A stretch of DNA of 64,000 nucleotides, from the NCBI RefSeq assembly GCF_910584445.1, contig NZ_CAJUBO010000004.1:62001-126000 (forward strand). The letters run 5' to 3'. The notes under the pieces are model-generated. The model worked only from the letters and a program-made list of their open reading frames with translations, ran no database searches and was not told the DNA's origin. Numbering within the stretch: position 1 is the stretch's first letter; the number at the start of each line of letters is the position of its first letter. A program made the position numbers and the translations under genes. This DNA is from an uncultured Desulfovibrio sp. (GTDB lineage: Bacteria > Desulfobacterota > Desulfovibrionia > Desulfovibrionales > Desulfovibrionaceae). Shown here in pieces: positions 50,942 to 57,672 of this stretch.

Positions 50942-51151
50942 GATCTTGCGGCCAGGCTCTCGCTCGGGAAAAAGTGTTTTTGACCATGTCCCTCGGGAAA
51001 CAGAAAAAACTTCCCGCTCCGCAAGGCCGGGCATTCTGGCGAAAGCATGCCGCGCCAGACCATGGACCGGCGTGGAAGGGCATGCGGGTGGGGACTTCCG
51101 CCCTCATCCGCACGCAGGCTTTCGGTTTCGCACTTTCCTTGCGAAGCCGCT

Positions 51152-51400
51152 CTAGCCTCCGCCCACGGCAGGAAAATAGGCTATGCGGTCGCCTTCCGTC
51201 ACGGCATTCCGCAGGTCTCCCTGGCGGCCGTTGATCATGACGATCTTGATCTCCGCGGCTGGAATGCCCAGGCGGGAGGCCAGTTCCCCGGCGGTGACAG
51301 CCTCTTCTCCGGGGGCCAGGTCGATATCGAGTCCCTCCTCCGGCACATAGCCGGGGACGCACTCCCGCAGTGTCGTGCTCAGTCGTACATGTATGCTCAT
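51152..51400 (-). CDS. MoaD/ThiS-family sulfur carrier
   Basis: This 82-residue beta-grasp protein ends in AVGGG, the flexible glycine tail that is adenylated and thiocarboxylated. The interior (AGELASRLGIPAAEIKIVMINGRQGDL...EGDRIAYFPAV) is typical of MoaD small subunits of molybdopterin synthase. It lies between the aldehyde oxidoreductase and the ThiF-like enzyme, all on the minus strand, so it is probably dedicated to the tungsten cofactor of that enzyme. A terminator-like hairpin lies directly before its start, and no free ribosome site is visible. Confidence 0.87.
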   Translation of the reverse strand: MSIHVRLSTTLRECVPGYVPEEGLDIDLAPGEEAVTAGELASRLGIPAAEIKIVMINGRQGDLRNAVTEGDRIAYFPAVGGG

Positions 51401-51403
51401 GGC

Positions 51404-51445
51404 AAAAAGATCCCGCGTCCGCAGGGCAACGCCTGCGGACGCGGG
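51404..51445 (-). terminator. terminator or attenuator between aor and moaD
   Basis: A perfect 14-bp GC-rich stem (51412-51425 with 51432-51445, six-base loop) is followed on the minus strand by ATCTTTTT, and the moaD ATG (51400-51398) comes four bases later. The only purine-rich ribosome-like bases before moaD (GGGA) are inside the stem. Confidence 0.8.
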
Positions 51446-51453
51446 ACAGTTGG

Positions 51454-53196
51454 CTATCTCTTGATCCAGTTGAAGGTCGTCTTCAGTTCCTCGGGCGTAA
51501 TGTCAAAGGTGGTGTTGTGGGGGGGCACGGGTTCATCGCTGAAGAAGTCCGGCAGATGGTCGGCGGCTTCGGTGATGCCGGCGCGACGGTTGAAGTCCAC
51601 TTCTGTGGACAGGACGCGCTGCCCCAGGGTGATCACGTCGTCCCCGGTCAGCTTCCAGCCGAATTTGGCGTTGAGCATGTCCACGATTGCGGGCAGGGCG
51701 TCCGGTATATCCAGAATGGCGAAGGCGGTGAAGAGGCAAAGCCCCACGCTGTCCACAGAAGCCGTAGCTATCTGGAGATTGCGGGAAAGCTCGATCTGGC
51801 CTTCCTTTTTCAGGGGGTCCACAACGCCGCCGCAGCTGAGGATATTGGCGGTCACGGCATAGCCGGCAGTGTGGTCGGCGCCCATGGGGGTGGTGGCGTA
51901 GGTCACGCCCACGCCCTTCACCGCGCGGGGATCGTAGGCGGGCAGGCTCTGGCCCTTGACGCAGGGCACGCGGCGCACGCCGAAAACGCGGCCGGTGGTG
52001 GCCGTGCCGCAGCCGATGACACGGCCCAGGGGGGTGCCTTCGCTTATGCCCTTCATGGCTTCCATCACGGCCTTGCCATCGCCCACGGGGATGCCGCCGC
52101 CGGCCATGGCAACGCCAATAGCCACGCCCACGTCAATGGTGTCCACGCCGTAGTCATCGCACATGTGGTCGAAGGTGCAGATGAGGTCCAGGTCGTCGAT
52201 GTTGCTGTGCGGGCCAAAGCACCACAGGGTCTCATATTCGGGCCATTTGCTCTTGAACTTGCCCTTTTCGTCAGGGAAGATGCCGCTGCAGCGGATGATA
52301 CAGCCGCTCATGCAGCCGTGGGCCACCACGCCTTCGCCGCCGCGCTCCTTGGTGAGCTGGTTCAGGCGTTCGCCGGATACGGCTTCATGCCCCTCGAAGC
52401 GCCCCACTGTGAAGTTGCGGGTGGGCAGACCGCCGGCCTCGTGCAGGATGTTGACCAGAACAGCGCTGCCGTATTCGGCCAGGCCCTTGCTGGTGATGGG
52501 GTGGGTGGTGAGAGCGTTGGCGAAACGCTTGGCCGCGGCCTTGAAAGCCTCGGCATCCGCGATGGGCGGGGTCTGGCCGCCTTCGGGATCGATGATGATG
52601 GCTTTCAGGCCCTTGGAACCCATGACCGCGCCCACGCCGCCGCGCCCGGCATGACGCTGGGGCCGCAGTTCGCGGTCCGTGAAAGCGATGCTGGCGGCGG
52701 TGAGCTTGAATTCGCCCGCGCGGCCAATGGTGACGTAGCTGCATTTCTTGCCGTACTGCCCGACCAGTTTTTCCACAGCGTCAAAGTTGTTCAGGCCGGC
52801 TACGGGCGACGGCACCAGGCGGGCGCTGTCCTTGCCCACTTCCAGCTGCCACCATTCGCCCTCAGCGGCAATATCCTCCACGATGATTGCCAGAATGCCC
52901 AGCCTGGCGAGATGGCCGCCGGGCTGACCGCCGGAGTTGGATTCCTTGATGCCTTCGGTAAGGGGGCTTTTGCAGCCCACGGAAATGCGGTTGGCGTTCG
53001 GGCTGTTGGTGGCGCCCAGCAGACCGGGGGCAAAGACCAGCTTGTTGTGGGGACCCAGCGGAGTGCAGATGGGGTTGACCTCGCGGGCAACGATGGTGGA
53101 GGTCAGGGCGCGGCCGCCAAGGCCGGCGTATTCTTCGGGAACGTCCTCAAAAACGCAGGTCTTGTCGGCCATGTTCACGCGCAGGAAACGAAACAT
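51454..53196 (-). CDS. aor: aldehyde:ferredoxin oxidoreductase (tungsten enzyme)
   Basis: This 580-residue enzyme oxidises aldehydes to acids, passing electrons to ferredoxin. N-terminal pterin-contacting segments include LGGRALTSTIVAREV and NRISVGCKSPLTEGIKESNSGG. The 4Fe-4S cluster cysteines are in GCMSGCIIRC, with the fourth in DSVGLCLF. MGADHTAGYAV is a conserved pterin segment of the family. With TupABC and the MoaD/ThiF pair it supports tungsten use, though the exact aldehyde is not known. The ATG at 53196 opens MFRFLRVNMADK, a normal family start; the longer frame to 53271 is not. Confidence 0.94.
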   Translation of the reverse strand: MFRFLRVNMADKTCVFEDVPEEYAGLGGRALTSTIVAREVNPICTPLGPHNKLVFAPGLLGATNSPNANRISVGCKSPLTEGIKESNSGGQPGGHLARLGILAIIVEDIAAEGEWWQLEVGKDSARLVPSPVAGLNNFDAVEKLVGQYGKKCSYVTIGRAGEFKLTAASIAFTDRELRPQRHAGRGGVGAVMGSKGLKAIIIDPEGGQTPPIADAEAFKAAAKRFANALTTHPITSKGLAEYGSAVLVNILHEAGGLPTRNFTVGRFEGHEAVSGERLNQLTKERGGEGVVAHGCMSGCIIRCSGIFPDEKGKFKSKWPEYETLWCFGPHSNIDDLDLICTFDHMCDDYGVDTIDVGVAIGVAMAGGGIPVGDGKAVMEAMKGISEGTPLGRVIGCGTATTGRVFGVRRVPCVKGQSLPAYDPRAVKGVGVTYATTPMGADHTAGYAVTANILSCGGVVDPLKKEGQIELSRNLQIATASVDSVGLCLFTAFAILDIPDALPAIVDMLNAKFGWKLTGDDVITLGQRVLSTEVDFNRRAGITEAADHLPDFFSDEPVPPHNTTFDITPEELKTTFNWIKR

Positions 53197-53252
53197 AGGG
53201 TACTCCTTGTGCAGTGCGTCATGCAGGAATGCAGGCGATCCTCGGTGTCCCC

Positions 53253-53295
53253 TGCGTAGACCGCCCGGCATTTTCCGTCAAGAAATGCGGAAAAT
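53253..53295 (-). promoter_or_regulatory. predicted aor promoter with overlapping inverted repeat
   Basis: On the minus strand TTGACG (53281-53276) and TACGCA (53258-53253) are 17 bases apart. An 8-bp inverted repeat ATTTTCCG / CGGAAAAT (53270-53277 and 53288-53295, ten-base spacer) surrounds the -35 box and is a candidate operator. Confidence 0.45.
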
Positions 53296-53387
53296 AATCA
53301 CGCTTTTTTGACGCAGGAGGGACCGTGCGCGACTCTTCGTGCCGAAACGGCTGTCAATGTCCCGTTTTCAGTGCCTGGCCGGCCTGC

Positions 53388-53419
53388 TTAAAAACAGGGC
53401 GACCCCGCCGGAGTCGCCC
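53388..53419 (-). terminator. intrinsic terminator after the HbpS/GlcG-like gene
   Basis: GGGCGAC at 53397-53403 pairs with GTCGCCC at 53413-53419. On the minus strand the stem is followed by TGTTTTT. It lies about 30 bases past the stop of the gene at 53451. Confidence 0.75.
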
Positions 53420-53450
53420 GTAAAATTCTGCGCCTGGGCGCAAGCGCAAA

Positions 53451-53945
53451 CTATTTGTTGAGAGCAGCCACACCGGCCTTGGCAACGTTGGTGTCTTCCT
53501 GCACGGAGCCGCCGCTCACGCCGATGGCGCCCACGATGACGCCGTTCTTGTCCTTGAGAAGCTCGCCGCCGCCAAAGATGACCAGGCCGTTGTTGGTCAC
53601 CTCTATGCCGAAGAGTTCCTGGCCGGGCTGGGAAGCGGCGCCCAGCTGCGCGCTGGACATGTTGAAGAGGCGGGCGGTTTTGGCCTTTTTCATGGAGACG
53701 TCGATGCTGCCCAGAAAGGCGCCGTCCATGCGGCAGAAGGCTTTGAGATTGCCGCCGGCGTCCACCACGGTGATGTTCATGGGAACGCCCTGTTGTTTGG
53801 CAAATTCCAAAGCTCCGTCCACTACTTTCTGCGCCTGGGCCAGGGTAAGGTCGCCAGGCAGCTGAAGCTTGGAAACGTCCGCGGCGGCAAAGGCGGGCAG
53901 GGCCAAAGCAAGGCTGAGAATGCAGGCGAGAAGAAGGCGACGCAT
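53451..53945 (-). CDS. secreted HbpS/GlcG-family (DUF336) protein
   Basis: This 164-residue protein has a signal peptide (MRRLLLACILSLALALPAFA, cleavage near AFA-AA) and one GlcG/HbpS domain: LTLAQAQKVVDGALEFAKQQG, ITVVDAGGNLKAFCRMDGAFLGSIDVSMKKAKTA and the glycine-rich VGAIGVSGGSVQEDTNVAKAG. HbpS in Streptomyces binds heme outside the cell; other members have no firm role. The ATG at 53945 gives a standard export signal. It has its own terminator, and its place beside aor does not point to a function. Confidence 0.85.
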   Translation of the reverse strand: MRRLLLACILSLALALPAFAAADVSKLQLPGDLTLAQAQKVVDGALEFAKQQGVPMNITVVDAGGNLKAFCRMDGAFLGSIDVSMKKAKTARLFNMSSAQLGAASQPGQELFGIEVTNNGLVIFGGGELLKDKNGVIVGAIGVSGGSVQEDTNVAKAGVAALNK

Positions 53946-54242
53946 ACGATCCTCCATTTTTTCCGGTGAGTCCGGGCCGCAGCGAAAGCTGCGGACAGGC
54001 TTTTGCCGTTTGCTTTCTCTATAGCCCAGGGGCCAGGGCCTTTCAAGGTCCCCCACCTGCTGAAAGGAAACGTCAGGCGGGCGCACGGATCTGTTCCATG
54101 CGCCCGCGGATGTAAGAAGTGTTTTGAGTTGGCTCTGTCATACAATGCGGTTGAGAGATAACGTCCGTCTGGAGCGGAGCGACAGACGGGTGCTGGTTCC
54201 GGAAAAATCCTAAAAAATAAGATAGTTCGAGTCTGGCAAGGA

Positions 54243-54297
54243 AGAGAAAAATTTCGCGGGGAGTGTCCCCGGTACTCGACCGAGAAAAATTTTCTCT
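54243..54297. other. inverted-repeat structure in a 577-base gene-free gap
   Basis: The gap 53946-54522 holds no gene that I can support. Within it AGAGAAAA (54243-54250) pairs with TTTTCTCT (54290-54297) and encloses a small GGGGA / TCCCC hairpin. The only other clear element is a sigma-54 promoter near its right end. The left half may be leader or old coding DNA left by a rearrangement of the flagellar cluster. Confidence 0.4.
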
Positions 54298-54402
54298 GAC
54301 GCCGCCAGCCTCGAAGGAGCTGTTTTTGACGGAGAATTCCGGCAGTATCCGCACAGCGCAGGCGCGGCATCAACGCAAGAGCAGAACAGCGCCTTCCTTT
54401 TC

Positions 54403-54419
54403 AGGCATGGTTTCTGCAT
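54403..54419 (+). promoter_or_regulatory. sigma-54 promoter for flgI
   Basis: AGGCATGGTTTCTGCAT has GG and GC exactly ten bases apart and matches TGGCAYG-N4-TTGCW except for two bases. The start of transcription would be about 54429, 94 bases before flgI. Confidence 0.65.
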
Positions 54420-54522
54420 AAGCAGGGCAAGCATCCAGGGCGCCGTTCGCGCATCCCCGCGGTCTGTGCGGGAAATGACGTGATACCACCGGTAAATGGC
54501 TGACGGCGCGGGGGGAGTTGCC

Positions 54523-55650
54523 ATGCACGTATTCTTCAAGATTTTGACGCCGCCGTTGCGCTGCCTGTGCGTCCTTGCTCTGGCCGTGGCCGTGCTTGGC
54601 TGGCCGGCTCCGGCCCGGGCCGTACGCATCAAGGACATCGCCACCTTCTCCGGCGTGCGCGACAACCAGCTTATCGGCTATGGCCTGGTGGTGGGCCTGG
54701 CGGGCACGGGCGACAAGAAGGACTCGGCCTTTACCATGAGTTCCATGAAGAACATGCTCGACCGCATGGGCATCGGGCTTAATTCGTCGGCGCTCAAGGT
54801 CAAGAACGTGGCGTCGGTCATGGTCACGGCGCGCATGCCCGTTTCCTCCAAGCCGGGCAGCCGTCTGGACGTGACGGTCTCCTCGGTGGGGGACGCCTCC
54901 TCGCTCATGGGCGGCGTGCTGCTGCAAACGGCCCTCAAGGGCGTGGACGGCAAGACCTATTGCCTCGCCCAGGGCGCGCTCACCGTGGGCGGCTATTCCG
55001 TCAACGGCGAGGCGGCGAGCACATCCAAGAATGTGAGCACGGTGGGACTCATTCCCGGCGGCGGCATCGTGGAGCGGGCCATTCCCTTTGAATTCAACCA
55101 GCAGGACAAGCTCACCCTGAACATGCGCGTGGGGGATTTTTCCACGGCGCAGCAAATCGCCGAGCGCCTCAATTCCGCCATGGGCGGTTCCTTTGCCCGG
55201 GCCGTGGACGCCATGAGCGTGAGCCTGGACGTGCCGCCCCAGTACCGGAACAATCTCGTGCCGCTCATGGCATCGGTGGAAAACCTCGAAGTGACGCCCG
55301 ATTCCGCCGCCAAGGTGGTGGTGGACGAAAAGACCGGCACCGTGGTCCTCGGCAAGGATGTGCGTATCACGCGGGCCGCCGTTGCCCACGGCAATCTTCA
55401 GATCACGGTGCAGGAGAACGAGCAGGTCTCCCAGCCGGGACCGTTCTCGCAGGGGCAGACCGTGGTGACGCCCCAGACGGACATCAATGTGCGCGAGGAG
55501 AACCGGCGCCTGCACATGGTCGAGGGCGCGACGCTCCAGGAGCTTGTTGACGGACTCAACGCCATTGGCGCCACCCCGCGCGACCTGATTTCCATTCTCC
55601 GCAGCCTGCAGGTTTCCGGCTCGCTGCATGCGGATCTGGAGGTGATCTAA
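54523..55650 (+). CDS. flgI: flagellar P-ring protein FlgI
   Basis: This 375-residue periplasmic protein forms the P ring around the flagellar rod in the peptidoglycan layer. It has a signal peptide (LRCLCVLALAVAVLGWPAPARA), then VRIKDIATFSGVRDNQLIGYGLVVGLAGTGD, the family start, and ends in DLISILRSLQVSGSLHADLEVI, the FlgI C-terminus. The ATG at 54523 follows GGGGGAG at good distance; 54496 is an alternative. FlgH and other rod genes that usually precede it are not here. Confidence 0.95.
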   Translation: MHVFFKILTPPLRCLCVLALAVAVLGWPAPARAVRIKDIATFSGVRDNQLIGYGLVVGLAGTGDKKDSAFTMSSMKNMLDRMGIGLNSSALKVKNVASVMVTARMPVSSKPGSRLDVTVSSVGDASSLMGGVLLQTALKGVDGKTYCLAQGALTVGGYSVNGEAASTSKNVSTVGLIPGGGIVERAIPFEFNQQDKLTLNMRVGDFSTAQQIAERLNSAMGGSFARAVDAMSVSLDVPPQYRNNLVPLMASVENLEVTPDSAAKVVVDEKTGTVVLGKDVRITRAAVAHGNLQITVQENEQVSQPGPFSQGQTVVTPQTDINVREENRRLHMVEGATLQELVDGLNAIGATPRDLISILRSLQVSGSLHADLEVI

Positions 55651-57066
55651 ATGACGGCTCCTCTTGACGCCACGGCCCTGGTCCCTTCCGAAAGCGGCGC
55701 CGCCGAACAGTCCCGGCGCGAGCTTCAGGCAAAGCTGGCCGGCATCGGCGGCCTGGGCGGCCGCAAGATGACGCCCGAAGCCCGGGAAAAGAAGCTCCGC
55801 GAGGCCTGCGAAGGCTTTGAATCCGTCTTTATCCAGAAAATGTGGCAGGAGATGCGCAATACCATCCCCAAGGGCGGACTCATGCACGGCAAGGAGGAGC
55901 GCTTCTGGCAGGACATGTATGACCAGGAGCTTTCCAAGTCCATGACGAGCGCGGGCGGCATCGGCCTTGCGGACATGATGTATGCCCAGCTTTCGCGGAA
56001 TCTCGTTTCCGCGAGCCGCAGCGCCGCCGGGGTGAACCAGGGACGCGCCTTCGCGCCCGGCGCGGCGCCGCTCATGCCCCCCCAGGCCGCGGCCGCGGCA
56101 GAAGGCACAGGGGACGGCGCGGCTTCCGGCGCCGAACACGCCTCCGTGGCGGCGGCAAAGCCCATGGCCGCCATTTATGATGGCGCGGCGCCGGGAGTGG
56201 CCGGCGCCCGGGAGGAGGCCGCCGCAAGCCCCGCTTCCGCCGCGCCCGCCGTTCCCGGGGCTGCCCCCCGGGGGCAGGCGGCGGCTTCCCATGGCGAAGC
56301 CGGAGTTTCCGGAGCGGCTGCCCGGGGCGCCGCTGATCCGGGCGACGCCGTGGAGCTGAATCCCGAGGTGGAGCGCGCGCTCGCGGCGTTGCGGGCGCGG
56401 CAGGCGCTGCACCATCGGCAGGAGGAGGGCGCCCCGGCGACGCAACAGGCCGCCACGGCCACGACGCAGCCACAGGCCGTCGCTGCGGGAAGGGCGCAAC
56501 GTCAGCGCCCCATGGCGTCGTCAGGTATCGAGCTTGCCCAGGTGGCGCGCCGTGAAGCCGGTGACAAGCTCGGCTCGGGGGCTGTGCGTCCGCCCCTGCA
56601 CCAGCCTTCGCCGCGTCACGCCGCTGACGCCGCGCAGCCGCAACAGGCGCAGTCCCCCCTCGGGGAAGAGTCCGCCCAGGCCGCGGCTGCCGCGGAGAAC
56701 GCACCGGCCGCCGCCCGTCCCCGCACCGTGCGCTACAGCACCAACATGCGGCCCCAGGAACGCGCCAGGCGCGGCCTGAAGCCCATCCGCGTGCTCAATG
56801 TGGATAATGTGGGCGTCAACAGCAAGGCCGGCGCCGGGCTTGCCGCGTACCATGCCTCGCGCGACGCGCAGGCAGCCGCGGACGCGGCGGCGGCCGCCCC
56901 CACGCAGGGGATGCAGTCGGGGCAGGGGATGCAGCCGGGGCAGGGCGCCCAGGCGCCCCGATCCGGGCAACCCGCGCAGGGACGCGAGGCATCGCCGCCG
57001 GCTGGCGCCGACGACTCGGGCAATTTCAGCATTCCGCCACTGACGGCGGCGGATGCCCGGGGCTAG
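55651..57066 (+). CDS. flgJ: FlgJ-like rod-binding protein with long low-complexity tail
   Basis: This is a 471-residue protein. Residues about 45-115 are the rod-binding domain (LREACEGFESVFIQKMWQEMRNTIP, ERFWQDMYDQELSKSMTSAGGIGLADMMY). The remaining 350 residues are Ala, Pro, Gln and Gly rich with short repeats (MQSGQGMQPGQGAQ), and contain no muramidase or glucosaminidase motif. So it can cap and guide the rod but probably does not cut peptidoglycan itself. It starts directly at the flgI stop. Confidence 0.85.
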   Translation: MTAPLDATALVPSESGAAEQSRRELQAKLAGIGGLGGRKMTPEAREKKLREACEGFESVFIQKMWQEMRNTIPKGGLMHGKEERFWQDMYDQELSKSMTSAGGIGLADMMYAQLSRNLVSASRSAAGVNQGRAFAPGAAPLMPPQAAAAAEGTGDGAASGAEHASVAAAKPMAAIYDGAAPGVAGAREEAAASPASAAPAVPGAAPRGQAAASHGEAGVSGAAARGAADPGDAVELNPEVERALAALRARQALHHRQEEGAPATQQAATATTQPQAVAAGRAQRQRPMASSGIELAQVARREAGDKLGSGAVRPPLHQPSPRHAADAAQPQQAQSPLGEESAQAAAAAENAPAAARPRTVRYSTNMRPQERARRGLKPIRVLNVDNVGVNSKAGAGLAAYHASRDAQAAADAAAAAPTQGMQSGQGMQPGQGAQAPRSGQPAQGREASPPAGADDSGNFSIPPLTAADARG

Positions 57067-57120
57067 GGGCGTGAACGGCAGGGCAGCGTTTCGGGGACGC
57101 TTCCTCATGATGTCATATTT

Positions 57121-57138
57121 TTGGCATAATTCTTGCTT
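57121..57138 (+). promoter_or_regulatory. sigma-54 promoter for flgN-flgK-flgL-csrA-fliW
   Basis: TTGGCATAATTCTTGCTT has GG (57123-57124) and GC (57135-57136) exactly ten bases apart, a near-consensus -24/-12 promoter. The start would be about 57148, 54 bases before flgN. Confidence 0.85.
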
Positions 57139-57201
57139 CAGCGCTGGCATACCCAGACTCCCCGGCAGGTTCTGCCTGCCACGTCCGCAAGTGAGGGCAG
57201 G

Positions 57202-57669
57202 ATGTACCAGATGATCCACGAAAGCTTATCCCGTCAGGACAAGGCCCTGGCGTTGCTGCGTGACCTCCTTGAGGAAGAATACCGCATCCTCATCGGGCGG
57301 GACACGGATGGCGTGGCCGCGCTGGAATTTTCCATCCAGGAGCTTATCCGCCAGATCGCCGTGGAAAAGACCCTGGTCATCCGCACCCTCGGGGGCGTGC
57401 GCGTGAGCGAGTACGCCGCCGGGTTGCCGGAAGAGCGGGGCGTTGCGCTGCTGACGCTGTTTGCCTCCGTGGACGCAGGCGAGCAGGAGGTCTCGCGCCA
57501 GGCCTCGCGCAATGCCCAGCTTTCCCTTGCCCTGCTCGATCAGAGCACGCGCACCCTCCAGGCGCTCACCAGCCAGGCCGCGCCGCCGCGCGCGGGCGTC
57601 TATGGGCGCCATGGCGGCATGCGCCACGAAATGCACCCGCAGGCGGCGCTCATTTCGGGGAGGCTCTAG
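57202..57669 (+). CDS. flgN: FlgN-family flagellar export chaperone
   Basis: This 155-residue, mostly helical protein (LSRQDKALALLRDLLEEEYRILIGRD, then LEFSIQELIRQIAVEKTLVIRTLGG) fits the FlgN family, which holds FlgK and FlgL before export. It lies directly upstream of flgK with its stop three bases before the flgK start, the usual position. The ATG at 57202 is chosen because the sigma-54 start lies beyond the longer frame (57133); AGGGCAGG precedes it. Confidence 0.82.
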   Translation: MYQMIHESLSRQDKALALLRDLLEEEYRILIGRDTDGVAALEFSIQELIRQIAVEKTLVIRTLGGVRVSEYAAGLPEERGVALLTLFASVDAGEQEVSRQASRNAQLSLALLDQSTRTLQALTSQAAPPRAGVYGRHGGMRHEMHPQAALISGRL

Positions 57670-57672
57670 GCC

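Noticed and set aside
54136..54165. TTGGCTCTGTCATACAATGC as a sigma-54 promoter for flgI.
   Set aside because: GG and GC are 14 bases apart instead of ten. The site at 54403-54419 has the right spacing.
54370..56499. A 709-codon minus-strand frame across flgI and flgJ.
   Set aside because: It overlaps two well-supported flagellar genes and has no recognisable domain.
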